Assembly: GCF_004335085.1 (NCBI RefSeq)
Contig: NZ_RQRS01000023.1
Span: forward strand, 36,679 to 100,678
Origin: Pedobacter nototheniae
GTDB taxonomy: Bacteria > Bacteroidota > Bacteroidia > Sphingobacteriales > Sphingobacteriaceae
DNA length: 64,000 nucleotides
Direction: 5' to 3'
How positions within the stretch are numbered: the first letter of the stretch is position 1; each line of letters starts with the position of its first letter. Of the stretch, positions 1-10,500 are shown piece by piece. Below the pieces are notes generated by a model that worked only from the letters and a program-made list of their open reading frames with translations, was not told where the DNA came from and did not search any database. The translations under genes and the position numbers were made by a program.

Positions 1-776
1 CCTGAGGCAATAACATCTGCATTTTTAGTAATTAAGCAGCCTAAACGAGCACCACAAGCACTATAACGTTTAGAAACGGTATCCATAATTACAACGTTTT
101 CCTCTAGTCCATCTAAATGCATTGGCGAAATAAACTCGCGGCCATCATAACAAAATTCGCGGTATGCTTCATCAGAGAATAGGAATAGATCATATTTTAA
201 GCAAAGCGATTTTAAAGCCTCTAATTCTTCCTTTGAATATAGGTATCCAGTAGGGTTATTAGGGTTACAGATGATGATTGCTTTTGTTTTTTCGGTAATT
301 AATTTTTCAAACTCTGCAATAGGAGGCAGCGCAAAACCATTTTCAATATATGATAAAATTGGCTTTACTACTACATTACTCATGCAGGCAAAACCATTGT
401 AGTTTGCATAAAAAGGTTCAGGAATAATAATTTCATCACCTTCATTTACACAGGTTTGCATGGCGATGGTGATGGCCTCAGAACCGCCAACGGTTACTAA
501 AATATTTTCGGGTTTAATGTTGTAACCTAATTTATTATAATACTCTGTTAACTTGGTACGGTAGCTTAATGTTCCTTCGGATGGGGTATAGGCCCAAACA
601 TTAAAATCAATGTTTTTGATGGCGTTTAACATCCCTTCTGGAGTTTCAATATCTGGCTGACCAATATTTAAATGGAAAACCTTTTTACCATCCTGTTTAG
701 CTTTATCGGCAAATGGCGTTAACTTTCTGATTGGCGATGCAGGCATCTGCAGGCCTTTTTGTGAAATCTTTGGCAT
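1..776 (-). CDS. Class I/II PLP-dependent aminotransferase (C-terminus beyond window)
   Basis: The first 258 codons of a fold-type I aminotransferase are readable on the minus strand from ATG at 776-774; the C-terminal part lies off the left edge. Visible family features are NIGQPDIETPEGML near the N-terminus, the substrate/PLP region CNPNNPTGYLYS, SDEAYREF, and DTVSKRYSACGARLG with the Schiff-base lysine at about residue 236. The family transfers amino groups between amino acids and 2-oxoacids in the cytoplasm; aspartate or aromatic amino acids are likely donors, but substrate cannot be read from the sequence. It is separated from the upstream DUF1573 gene by a terminator, so it is probably transcribed separately. 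Confidence 0.9.
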   Translation of the reverse strand, partial: MPKISQKGLQMPASPIRKLTPFADKAKQDGKKVFHLNIGQPDIETPEGMLNAIKNIDFNVWAYTPSEGTLSYRTKLTEYYNKLGYNIKPENILVTVGGSEAITIAMQTCVNEGDEIIIPEPFYANYNGFACMSNVVVKPILSYIENGFALPPIAEFEKLITEKTKAIIICNPNNPTGYLYSKEELEALKSLCLKYDLFLFSDEAYREFCYDGREFISPMHLDGLEENVVIMDTVSKRYSACGARLGCLITKNADVIAS

Positions 777-787
777 GGCACAAAAAT

Positions 788-818
788 AAAAAAGTCCCGA
801 TGAAAATCGGGACTTTTT
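788..818 (-). terminator. Rho-independent terminator of the DUF1573 gene
   Basis: AAAAGTCCCGAT and ATCGGGACTTTT form a perfect stem around a GAAA-like loop, followed by T residues in the minus-strand direction. It lies directly after the DUF1573 stop codon and before the aminotransferase start. Confidence 0.8.
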
Positions 819-837
819 AAATATAATCGGTTAAAAA

Positions 838-1230
838 TTATTTAGATGCAGCTGCAACAGTTTCTCCTTTGATATAAAGCACTTTAATAGGTGTTTTAGC
901 GTTAGAAGTAATGGTAACAGTTTTAGTAAATGGCATTGGGCTACCTGCAGGGTTAAATGTAACCGAAATGGTACCAGTTTCACCTTGTTTTAAAGGTGTA
1001 GTAGTATATTTAGGAACAGTACAACCACAGCTACCTTCAGCTTTAGTAATAATTAAAGGCTCCTCACCAGTATTGGTGTATTTAAAATCAAATGAAACCG
1101 GTTTGTTTAAAACAACTTTACCGAAATCATGAGTTTCTGATTCAAATTTAAACTCAGCAGGTTTAGTTTGTGCTTTAGATGCTAAACCGAAACCCATTAC
1201 AAAAGCGAATAATACTAAGATCTTTTTCAT
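838..1230 (-). CDS. DUF1573 domain secreted protein
   Basis: This 130-residue protein has a signal peptide (MKKILVLFAFVMGFGLASKA, then QT) and a single DUF1573 domain. The domain has the typical THDFGKV start, NTGEEPLIITKAEGSCGCTV with the hallmark CGCT at 69-71 and beyond, and a TFNPAG strand. DUF1573 is an ASH/PapD-like beta-sandwich common in Bacteroidota. The mature protein is expected in the periplasm or on the outer membrane, but its function is unknown. A TTG-N18-TAAATTTG promoter lies 40 bases upstream and a terminator follows, so it looks monocistronic. Confidence 0.9.
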   Translation of the reverse strand: MKKILVLFAFVMGFGLASKAQTKPAEFKFESETHDFGKVVLNKPVSFDFKYTNTGEEPLIITKAEGSCGCTVPKYTTTPLKQGETGTISVTFNPAGSPMPFTKTVTITSNAKTPIKVLYIKGETVAAASK

Positions 1231-1269
1231 GTTATGTTTTTAGATATTTTTTAAAACTTTTTATTAAAA

Positions 1270-1298
1270 CAAATTTAATTGTTTTACGTATAAAACAA
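1270..1298 (-). promoter_or_regulatory. Bacteroidota-type promoter of the DUF1573 gene
   Basis: On the minus strand TTG (1298-1296) is followed after 18 bases by TAAATTTG (1277-1270), matching the Bacteroidota -33/-7 consensus TTG-N19-TAnnTTTG. The predicted leader is about 35 bases. Confidence 0.55.
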
Positions 1299-1374
1299 AA
1301 ACTATTCCAGTAATATTTTAATAACCAATATATAATTTTACTGTTTAGTGTAAAGGCAAACTTTTAATTTTGTT

Positions 1375-1382
1375 TATATTTG
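1375..1382 (+). promoter_or_regulatory. Possible -7 box of the E1 dehydrogenase gene
   Basis: TATATTTG fits TAnnTTTG and ends 20 bases before the ATG at 1403. No TTG is present at the expected -33 distance, so this is a weak call in an AT-rich region. Confidence 0.35.
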
Positions 1383-1402
1383 CCCGCAACCAATAATAGA
1401 TC

Positions 1403-3826
1403 ATGATGCAGAATGAAAAACTTATTACCAATTCTATTGATGCTTCTGAATTAAGTTTCAACGATTTTAAATCTATCGTTACAAACGATTATAAAATTGC
1501 CTTTGAGAGTCGGCAGGCCAGTGTTTTAGGTCGTAGAGAAGTATTAACAGGTAAGGCTAAGTTTGGTATTTTTGGTGATGGTAAAGAGGTGCCACAAATT
1601 GCTATGGCAAAAGCCTTTAAAAATGGAGATTGGCGCTCTGGCTATTACAGAGATCAAACCTTTGCCTTTGCTACCGGCATATCAACAATTAAAGAATTTT
1701 TTGCCCAATTATATGCCAATCCAGCTACAGATGCTGATCCTTTTTCTGGCGGCCGACAGATGAATTGCCATTTTGCAACGAAATCTGTCAATGAAGATGG
1801 AAGCTGGAATGATTTAACAAAAATAAAAAACAGCTCTTCTGATATTTCTCCAACAGGAGGACAGATGGCTCGTTTAGTTGGCCTTGCCTATGCTTCTAAA
1901 TTATTTAGAAATAATAAAGAACTGGATTATTTAAAACATTTTTCTGTTGGCGGTAATGAGGTTGCATTCGGTACTATTGGTAATGCATCCACATCAGAAG
2001 GAGTATTTTTTGAAGCCATTAACGCAGCCGGAGTTTTACAGGTTCCTATGGCTATTTCCATTTGGGATGATGCTTATGGTATTTCTGTGCCAGCTAAATA
2101 CCAAACTACAAAAGAAGATATTTCTGAAGTTTTAAAAGGTTTTCAGCGTGATGCCGATAATCTTGGTTATGAAATTTATAAAGTTAAAGGCTGGGATTAT
2201 CCTGCTTTATGCGAGGTTTATGAAAAGGCAATAGCGGTATGTAGAGAAGAGCATGTTCCTGTTTTAATTCACGTTACGGAGCTTACTCAGCCGCAAGGAC
2301 ACTCTACTTCAGGCTCACACGAGCGTTATAAATCAAAAGACAGGTTAACTTGGGAAACTGAGCACGATTGTATTTTGAAAATGCGTGAGTGGATGCTTGA
2401 ATCTGCAATTGTAACAGAAGAAGAGATTGCTGAAATAGAAAAAAATGCCAAAATATTAGTTCGAAATGCTCAAAAAGAAGCTTGGAATGAATTTTTAGAA
2501 AGCATTAAACCTGAACAAAAACAGGTTGTAGATTTTATTAGTGGCTTGGCAAAACATCAGCCAGAACTGGCTAAAATTGCCAGTCAGTTGGCTTCAACCG
2601 CTGATGCGCAACGAAGAGAAGTGTTTTCTGCTGCCCGTAAAGCAATCCGCTTATCTGCACAATTTAATACTCCAGAACGTGAGGCATTTTTAACCTGGTA
2701 TGAAAATCAAGATGAATTAAACTACGATAGATATAATTCAAAATTACATACAAACGGAAAAGATCGTCCTGATAATATTCCTGTCGTAGCAGCCCAATAT
2801 GACGATTTATCTAAAATGGTTGATGGCAGGGAAGTGCTAAACGCTTGCTTTAATGAAAATTTTGCCCGCGATCAGAGATTAGTTGCTTTTGGTGAAGATT
2901 TAGGGAATATTGGTGATGTAAACCAGGGTTTTGCAGGTTTGCAGGCTAAATATGGTGAATTACGAATCACTGATACTGGTATTCGCGAAATGACAATTAT
3001 GGGGCAAGGAATTGGTTTAGCCATGCGTGGTTTAAAGCCCATTGCTGAAATTCAATACCTGGATTACTTAATTTTTGCACTCAATGTTTTAAGTGATGAT
3101 TTAGCATCATTAGCTTACCGTACAAAAGGAATCCAAAAAGCACCTATGATTGTACGTACCAGAGGACACCGTTTGGAAGGTATTTGGCATTCAGGATCAC
3201 CAATTTCTATGCTGTTGGGATCTTTAAGAGGATTACATTTATGCGTACCTCGCGATATGACACAAGCTGCCGGAATGTACAATACGCTATTTAGAGCGGA
3301 TGAACCTGCCGTAGTTATTGAGTGTTTAAATGGCTATAGATTAAAAGAAAAATTGCCAAATAATGTCGGCGAATTTACGGTGCCACTTGGATTAGCTGAA
3401 GTTATTGAAGAAGGAACAGATATAACTGTGGTATCTTATGGCTCTACTTTAAGAGTGGTACAGGAAGCGGCAGAAGAGTTGCTTCAGATGGGTATTTCAG
3501 TAGAAATTATTGATCCACAAACTTTATTGCCGTTTGATACCAATCATGTTTGTGCAAATTCTCTACAAAAAACCAATAAACTTTTAGTTGTTGATGAAGA
3601 TGTACCAGGTGGTGGATCTGCTTATATTTTACAGAAAATATTGGAGGAACAAAAAGGTTATTTTTACTTAGATGGACAGCCTAAAACACTGACTGCAAAA
3701 GCGCATCGTCCTCCATTTGGCTCAGATGGCGACTATTTTAGTAAACCATCTGTAGATGATGTTGTGGAAACCATTTATCAAATGATGCATGAAAGTAAGC
3801 CAGATAAATACCCTGCAATTTTTTAA
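1403..3826 (+). CDS. Fused E1 alpha/beta 2-oxoacid (branched-chain type) dehydrogenase
   Basis: This 807-residue protein joins both halves of a thiamine-diphosphate E1. Residues ~1-440 are alpha-like, with HFATKSVNEDGSWND, SPTGGQMARLVGLAYASK, and the TPP loop at 193-228. Residues ~470-807 are beta-like, with AFGEDLGNIGDVNQGF, DTGIREMTIMGQGIGLAMRG, PIAEIQYLDY, and a transketolase C-terminal domain. The fused form is common in Bacteroidota. It would decarboxylate branched-chain 2-oxoacids and acylate a separate E2, which is not in this window. The usual GDG...NN TPP motif reads GNA (193-195) and DD (222-223) here. Start could be 1403 or 1406. A terminator follows. Confidence 0.88.
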   Translation: MMQNEKLITNSIDASELSFNDFKSIVTNDYKIAFESRQASVLGRREVLTGKAKFGIFGDGKEVPQIAMAKAFKNGDWRSGYYRDQTFAFATGISTIKEFFAQLYANPATDADPFSGGRQMNCHFATKSVNEDGSWNDLTKIKNSSSDISPTGGQMARLVGLAYASKLFRNNKELDYLKHFSVGGNEVAFGTIGNASTSEGVFFEAINAAGVLQVPMAISIWDDAYGISVPAKYQTTKEDISEVLKGFQRDADNLGYEIYKVKGWDYPALCEVYEKAIAVCREEHVPVLIHVTELTQPQGHSTSGSHERYKSKDRLTWETEHDCILKMREWMLESAIVTEEEIAEIEKNAKILVRNAQKEAWNEFLESIKPEQKQVVDFISGLAKHQPELAKIASQLASTADAQRREVFSAARKAIRLSAQFNTPEREAFLTWYENQDELNYDRYNSKLHTNGKDRPDNIPVVAAQYDDLSKMVDGREVLNACFNENFARDQRLVAFGEDLGNIGDVNQGFAGLQAKYGELRITDTGIREMTIMGQGIGLAMRGLKPIAEIQYLDYLIFALNVLSDDLASLAYRTKGIQKAPMIVRTRGHRLEGIWHSGSPISMLLGSLRGLHLCVPRDMTQAAGMYNTLFRADEPAVVIECLNGYRLKEKLPNNVGEFTVPLGLAEVIEEGTDITVVSYGSTLRVVQEAAEELLQMGISVEIIDPQTLLPFDTNHVCANSLQKTNKLLVVDEDVPGGGSAYILQKILEEQKGYFYLDGQPKTLTAKAHRPPFGSDGDYFSKPSVDDVVETIYQMMHESKPDKYPAIF

Positions 3827-3847
3827 ATAAATTAATTTAATAAATTG

Positions 3848-3876
3848 AGCCTGATTGTAATGCAATCAGGCTTTTT
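3848..3876 (+). terminator. Terminator after E1 dehydrogenase gene
   Basis: AGCCTGATTG and CAATCAGGCT form a perfect 10-bp stem followed by TTTT, 21 bases after the stop codon. Confidence 0.85.
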
Positions 3877-4048
3877 AGCTTAAAACCTATTCTTACAAGC
3901 TCTAATATTTTTATTTTTCACTTTATTATTTTGTAATAAAAATGTTATCTTCAAGCCTTTAAATCATCCCTAATGCAACCTAAACTTTTCTCCTATTTCT
4001 ATTGGGAAACCAATGTATTTCTCGTGTTACGCTCAATTTTTAGTATAA

Positions 4049-6334
4049 ATGCGTAAACTTTTCTTAACGTTTGCATTTCTTTTTCTCCTTGCAGGAGATC
4101 TAATTGCCCAAACACCTCAAAAGAAATTAGATAGTCTTTTATCGGTTAATAAAAATTATCCAAAAGAAGATTCTATTAAGGTAGTAAAATTAGAAGGCGT
4201 TTACAGGCAATATATGCGTATGCAAAATATTGTTATGGCAGAGCAGGTAGCGGATGAAGCAATTGTTTTAGCCCAAAAACTAAATCTTTACAATAATATT
4301 GGGATGGCCTATTATAGAAAAGGTCGGTTTTATCATGGCTTTTCCAATTACCATAAAGCATTAGAAAATTACGAAATTGCATTAAGCAAATTTACCATTG
4401 CCAATAATTTAGATATGGTTGCGGGTACCTATTTAAATATGGGCGCCATGTACATCAGCATTCCTGATTATGCAAAATCATTGGAGGTTAATCAAAAAGC
4501 AATTACTATTTATTTAAAAATGAATAATGATGCCGATTTGGCTAGTTGTTATGCAAATATTGCTCAAATTTATAAAGACTTAAATCAGCAAAGCAAGGCT
4601 TTAGAGTATCTGCAAAAGGCATTAAAAGTTTTTATTGCCAATGGTGAAAGTAATAGGGGCGTTGCGGTGGTTTATAATAGTATTGCCGGAGCGTATTTAA
4701 ATGCAAGTAATGCCGAATTATCTAAAATGGGTATTGCGCCCGATCAAAAATTTGGATTGGCATTAACAAACCTTCAAAAAGCTTTAAAAATTTCAGGATT
4801 TTTAAAGGATGATGGTGTTTCTGCAAGTATTTATTTGGGACTTGGAGAAACTTATGAAGGCATTTTACAAAATGATATGGCTTTGGCATCGTATCAAAAA
4901 GCGTTAGAATTTAGTAAAAACGATGACGATCAAAATGCAAAAGCAACAGTTTTACAATCTCTATCTAATTTTTACTATAAATCTGGTACTTATCAAAAAG
5001 CTATAGAACTTTCTAAAGAAGCGCTTAAAATTGCTACAGAAAATGAATTGCTGGATGAGCAAAAAAATGCGCTTTTAAGTTTAAGTTTAATTTACGAAAA
5101 GTTAAATTCGTTTGATCTGGCATTAAATTATTATAGAAAATATGTTGAGGTAAGTAAACAAATTTTTGATGAAGAAAAGGAAAGGGAAATTACCAGGAAG
5201 CAATTGCAGATTGATTTTGCAGTAAAAGAAAAAGATTATCAGATTAAACAAAATTTAACTTCTGCTGAATTACAAAAACAGGTTTTATTAGCCAGCCAAC
5301 AGCAGCAACAGTTAATTTTAAGGAAACAGGAACTTTCCTTAAGCGATAAAGAAAAAAGCTTACAGCGACTTACGTTTTTGAAAAAACAAGCTGATTTAGA
5401 AAATGCGCAGAAACTTCAGAATTCAATTTTTCAAAAAAAACAACTCGAATCCAGGTATGCTACCTCGTTAAGGGATAGGCAAATTTCTAAACAAAAAGAG
5501 CAGATTGCATATGATAAAAAAATCAAAATATTTTTAATTATATCCGTCTTTCTATTACTATGCATCGCGTTTTTGATTTATTATAACCAGCGCAAAACAT
5601 CAAAGCTTAATCAAATTATTAACAGGCAAAAGAAAGAACTGGAGCATTTAGGCAATGTTAAAGATCGTATTTTTAGTATTGTAAGTCATGATATGAGAAC
5701 GCCTGTTAATGCGTTGATCTCTTTTATTCAGCTATTGGAAAATGGAAATATAAGTCCAGCGAAATTATATTCTTATGCGGAGAAGTTAAAAAGTCAGCTT
5801 ACACATACCTCTGCTCTAATGGAAAACCTTTTAAATTGGGCAGGCAGCCAAATGCAAGGTTTTGTTCCAATAATTGAAACTGTAAAAGTGAAAGCACTTA
5901 CTGAGGAGGTAACCAGTGCACTTTACCCACAACTTTTAAATAAGAATATTCAAATAATTAATCGTTTTTCTGAAGATTTACATGTTATTACCGATCATAA
6001 TATGTTAGCCCTTATTTTAAGAAACCTGATCAGTAATGCCATAAAATACACACACAATGATGGCGAAATTATTTTAAGCGCCAATACAACGGCTGGGTTT
6101 TTTGAATTGTGTGTGGAGGACAATGGAATTGGTTTGGAACCAACTCAAATAGAAAAATTTAACAGTGTTGATTTTTTTAGATCGGAAAAAAGCAAACTAG
6201 GAACAAATAATGAAAAGGGAACAGGTTTAGGGTTATTGCTTTGCAAAAGCTTTATTGGTATTTTAAACGGAAGCATTACCGCCTTACCCGGTAAAGAAAA
6301 AGGAAGTACGTTTATGGTAAAACTCCCGAAGTAA
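4049..6334 (+). CDS. TPR-repeat sensor histidine kinase
   Basis: This 761-residue kinase has a signal peptide (MRKLFLTFAFLFLLAGDLIA), about seven TPR units over residues ~40-370, a long Gln/Lys-rich coiled coil (~370-490), one membrane helix (~492-513), HisKA with phosphoacceptor His547 in SIVSHDMRTP, and HATPase_c with NLISNAIKYT, VEDNGIG and GTGLGLLL. The TPR region is predicted to be periplasmic and would sense an unknown protein or ligand. The convergent LytTR response regulator, whose stop codon abuts this gene's stop with no base between, is the obvious partner. Bacteroidota kinases of this build usually regulate envelope or secretion functions. No clear promoter or SD is visible. Confidence 0.9.
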   Translation: MRKLFLTFAFLFLLAGDLIAQTPQKKLDSLLSVNKNYPKEDSIKVVKLEGVYRQYMRMQNIVMAEQVADEAIVLAQKLNLYNNIGMAYYRKGRFYHGFSNYHKALENYEIALSKFTIANNLDMVAGTYLNMGAMYISIPDYAKSLEVNQKAITIYLKMNNDADLASCYANIAQIYKDLNQQSKALEYLQKALKVFIANGESNRGVAVVYNSIAGAYLNASNAELSKMGIAPDQKFGLALTNLQKALKISGFLKDDGVSASIYLGLGETYEGILQNDMALASYQKALEFSKNDDDQNAKATVLQSLSNFYYKSGTYQKAIELSKEALKIATENELLDEQKNALLSLSLIYEKLNSFDLALNYYRKYVEVSKQIFDEEKEREITRKQLQIDFAVKEKDYQIKQNLTSAELQKQVLLASQQQQQLILRKQELSLSDKEKSLQRLTFLKKQADLENAQKLQNSIFQKKQLESRYATSLRDRQISKQKEQIAYDKKIKIFLIISVFLLLCIAFLIYYNQRKTSKLNQIINRQKKELEHLGNVKDRIFSIVSHDMRTPVNALISFIQLLENGNISPAKLYSYAEKLKSQLTHTSALMENLLNWAGSQMQGFVPIIETVKVKALTEEVTSALYPQLLNKNIQIINRFSEDLHVITDHNMLALILRNLISNAIKYTHNDGEIILSANTTAGFFELCVEDNGIGLEPTQIEKFNSVDFFRSEKSKLGTNNEKGTGLGLLLCKSFIGILNGSITALPGKEKGSTFMVKLPK

Positions 6335-7084
6335 TTATTTTATAAATCTAGTTATTGTTTTTTCATTTATTTGATCTAGTAATTGCTGTCTAACGGTAAC
6401 ACTAACAGGAACTACAAAATTATGGTTCAAATGAATTTCATGGTTTGTAAGTGTAGAAATATGTTTTAGGTTAACAATATATTGTTTATGCACTCTTAAA
6501 AAAGAGCTTGCAGGAAATTGAATTTCTAAATTTTTTAAGTTAACCAAAGTTACATGCATGGCTTTCTCGGTATAAATTTTAGAAAAATCACCCATGCTTT
6601 CTACATAAACTACATCAGAATAATATAATTTACTGATGCCTTTAGTTTCTTTAAAAAAGAAAAAATCATCGCTATCCACCTCAAGTTTATTGTTTTGGAT
6701 TTGTTCTCTATCTAAAGCACTTTTCAAGGTTATATATTCTATCGCCTTATTGGTTGCTTTTAAAATTCTTGTAAAGGTGGCTGGTTTTACAATAAAATCG
6801 AGTGCATCAAGGTTAAAGCTTTCTACTGCATACTCGGTATAGGAAGTAATAAAGATAAAAATTGGTTTATTTAATGTGCTTTTAAGTAGTTCTAATCCGG
6901 AAAGCTCAGGCATATCAATATCGGTAAAAACAATATCAATCTTCTTCGTTCTTAAAACTTGCATGGCCTCCAATGCATTTTCACATATATCTACAATATT
7001 TAAGGAAGGTATTTTTCGGAGGTGCATTTCAATTGCATCTCTTTCTATTTCATTATCATCAACAATGAGGCAATTATATTTCAT
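6335..7084 (-). CDS. LytTR-family response regulator
   Basis: This 249-residue regulator has an N-terminal receiver domain (acidic pair Asp9-Asp10, phosphoacceptor Asp55 in VFTDIDMPELSG, then FITSYTEYAVESF) and a C-terminal LytTR DNA-binding domain from about residue 140 (SDVVYVESMGDFSKIYT, FLRVHKQYIVNLKHI). It is transcribed toward the TPR kinase, which probably phosphorylates it. Its start is followed by a 427-base gap and then the large adhesin gene, one plausible target. It could also respond to other kinases. Confidence 0.92.
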   Translation of the reverse strand: MKYNCLIVDDNEIERDAIEMHLRKIPSLNIVDICENALEAMQVLRTKKIDIVFTDIDMPELSGLELLKSTLNKPIFIFITSYTEYAVESFNLDALDFIVKPATFTRILKATNKAIEYITLKSALDREQIQNNKLEVDSDDFFFFKETKGISKLYYSDVVYVESMGDFSKIYTEKAMHVTLVNLKNLEIQFPASSFLRVHKQYIVNLKHISTLTNHEIHLNHNFVVPVSVTVRQQLLDQINEKTITRFIK

Positions 7085-7511
7085 TAATGGGATGGATTAA
7101 GGATTGCGTAAAGATAATTGTTTAAAAGAAAATTAAAAGATTAAATCCATAGATTTTGTAAGATAATAATTACTGAATAAATGTTGTTTTGAAACGAGTA
7201 TAAAGTGTGTTGTTTAGGTTTTTAATAAATATTAGCAATCTAAACTAAGGAAATTTAGCATGGTTAAAACTACAAGATGCACAAAATTTGAATTTATTCT
7301 TCGCTCTTGTTCTTCAAAAAGCAATCGCTCATATACTTTTTATAGGGTTTAATATACAATTAAAAATAATCCTCTTTTTTAATATAAAATTTGAAGATTA
7401 GGATTTATTATAAGGCGCTCTCTACCATTTTTTTAATGGAGAAAATCCAAAACTAGGATTCAGGTTTCTTTCTCATTTCCTAAGCCAAATTGTAACTATT
7501 TATTTCCCTAT
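7085..7511. other. Divergent intergenic region, nothing conserved recognised
   Basis: The 427-base gap lies between the divergent LytTR regulator and adhesin genes and must hold both promoters. No TTG-N19-TAnnTTTG match, hairpin or small gene was found by reading it. LytTR sites (paired 9-bp direct repeats) were looked for without a convincing result. Confidence 0.4.
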
Positions 7512-10500
7512 ATGATTAAAAATCTACATTTATCCCGATGGTGGTTTAAGCCGATTTTGCCTTTGCTCGTTTTATTTACGTGGCTCGGGGCAAGTGCTCA
7601 AACATTCAATTTTACAACAGCTGGCGCAACAGGAAGGTTGGGCCCAACACAAAGTCAAATTAATACCAGTTATACGGCTACAACACTAAATGGTAAGGTA
7701 ACCTCAAACAGTGGTATTCAATCATGGACCGTTCCTGCAAATGGAAAATATACAATTACGGCAAAAGGTGCGCAGGGTGCTACAAATGGAGGAAAGGGCG
7801 CAACTTTAAGCGGAGAATTTAATTTGCTGCAAGGCCATGTAATCAATATTGTAGTTGGTCAAATTGGTACAGGAAGCGGAGGTGCAGGTGGGAGTTTTAT
7901 TTTTGATGCAACAAGTTCCACTTTATTAATGGCCGCCGGTGGTGGTGGCGGTGGTGCTGATAACGTAAATACACAAGGACAGATTACAACCAGTGCTTCA
8001 GGAGGATTTGCTACAAGTGTATATAATAATAATTTTGCTGGAAAAGGTGGTATAAATGGTGGCGGTGGCGGTGCCGGATCGGCCTCAGATAACAGTACTT
8101 CAGGCGGGAATGGTGGAAATGGAGCAGATGGAGGCAATACCGTTGGTAGTAGTTCAAATGCTGGTGCTGGTGGCGCAGGCTTTTTGGGTAAAGGGGGTAA
8201 CAGTGCTGGAAATGCAGTTCAGGGCGGAGAAAAATGGGCAAATGGTATGCTTGGTGGCGTTGGTCCTGGTAATGGTGGCTTTGGTGGCGGTGGTGCTTCA
8301 AATTCAGGCTCTGGCGGCGGTGGCGGTTATTCTGGCGGTGGCGGTGGCGGCTGGACAGGGAACTGGAGTGGCGCATACGGCGGTGGCGGTGGATCTTTTA
8401 ATGGAGGCAGCAATCAGGTAAATTCAATAGGAACAAATCCTGGCGATGGCTCCGTAACAATTGATAAAATTACACAGCCTAATGCACTTTCTTTTGCCGG
8501 TCCGATAGATCGTGTTGATGTTCCAGTAAACTCAACGGTACAAGGTAGCTTTACAGTAGAGGCATGGCTAAAACCAGAAGACCTTTCTGATATGGTTATC
8601 TTCAGTTCAAGAATTAGCAACGGAAACACATTTGATATTCAATTTAATAGTAATGGTTTTCATGGCGATATTGGTAATGGCACTAATTGGTTAACTACTA
8701 ATGCAGATGCTCCATTTACTCGTGTACCTGGAAGATGGCTACATGTTGCTTATGTTGTAACCCCAACAGGGTACACAATTTATGGAAACGGTGAGGTAAT
8801 TGGAAACGGCAACTATAGCGGCGTTATACCTGTGCTTTTTAACAATGGTACAAACTTTCAAATTGGTTATAATTCATTCAATCAATTTACGAAAGGATTA
8901 ATTGATGAATTAAAAATATATAATACTGCTTTAACGCAAGCCAATGTACAGGCAGATATGGTAAGTACAACGGCATCTGTTCCTGGTAATTTGATAGCTT
9001 ATTACAGCTTTGATCAAGGTAATGCAGGAGGAAATAACTCAACTATAACAACCTTAAACGATGATGCTGGCGCTAATTATAATGGTACACTGGTAAACTT
9101 TACTTTAAATGGCAACAGTTCAAATTGGGTTGGAAGTTATGCCATGATTATTCCAACAGGATTAGCCGCTACACCTGTGGCAAGCAAATCTTTTACTGCA
9201 AATTGGAGCGCTCCGGCATCCGGAACGGTAAATAAATATTATTTAGATGTAGCTACAGATGCTAATTTTACCAATTTGGTAACAGGATATAATAACCTTG
9301 ATGTAAGTAATGTATTGCTTTATAATGTTACAGGTTTAAACCCGAATACTAATTATTATTACCGTGTAAGAGCGTACAATACTGCATTAAATGCACAAGG
9401 AGCAAGCTCTAAAGCGGTTATGGTTACTACACTAAAAGCAAATCAAACATTAACTTTTGCTGCAACAGCATCTAAAATTTATGGCGATGTTGATTTTACA
9501 GCTGGCGCAACGAGCGACAACGCTGGTTTACCAATTACATATGTTTCAAGCGATCCAACTGTTGCCACGGTAACTTCATCAGGTACAGTTCATATAGTTA
9601 AAGCTGGTACAACTACTATAACAGCCAGTCAGGCAGGTAATGGAACGTACAATGCAGCAACAGATAAGCAGCAGGTTTTAACCATTTCGCCTAAGCCAAT
9701 TACTGTAACGGCAACTGCAAAAACTAAGGTTTATGGTGATTTAGATCCTCCGTTAACGTATACATTATCTTCACCACTGGTAACAGGAGATACATTTACA
9801 GGAGCACTAGGTAGAGCAGCAGGAGAGGCTGTTGGTAGTTATGCAATTAATAAAAATACGTTGGCTTTAAGTGCAAGCTATACTTTAACTTTTACAGCAG
9901 CTAACTTAAGCATTACGCCAAAAGCTTTATTGGTAACAACAGGCGGTGTAAATAAAGTTTATGATGGTACTACAGCAGCTACAGTTGTTTTAGGTGATAA
10001 CCGTTTAGCAGGTGATGTATTTAACATTGGCTATACAGCTAATTTTAACACGAAGGATGTTGGTACTGGCAAAACGGTTTCGGTAACAAATATTGTGCTT
10101 AGTGGAACCGATGCTTCAAACTATACCCCAAATTTAACATCAACTGCAACAGCAGATATTACGCCTAAAATTATTACTATCAATGCAACCGCAGGACAAA
10201 CAAAGGTTTATGGTGATGCAGAACCTGTTTTAGCTTACACAACATCTGCTCCATTATTTGCTGGTGATAGTTTTACAGGTGTTTTAAATAGAACATTAGG
10301 TAATAATATAGGTAACTATACAATTAATCAAGGTTCTTTAACGGCTGGCACTAACTATGCCTTAATTTATCTTGGCAACAATTTTAGCATTACAACAAAA
10401 CCAATTACAGTTATTGCAGATGCAAAAACTAAAACTTATGGTGATGTTGATCCTGAGTTAACTTATACTTTATCAACACCATTAATAACTGGCGATGCAT

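Noticed and set aside
3973..4055. 27-codon ORF (MQPKLFSYFYWE...) overlapping the TPR kinase start
   Set aside because: It has aromatic residues but no terminator or pairing structure follows, so a leader-peptide role is not supported.
8011..8421. Two ORFs opposite and alongside the Gly-rich region of the adhesin
   Set aside because: They are frame shadows of the GGT/GGC-rich coding sequence and have low-complexity composition (His/Arg or Val/Ala).
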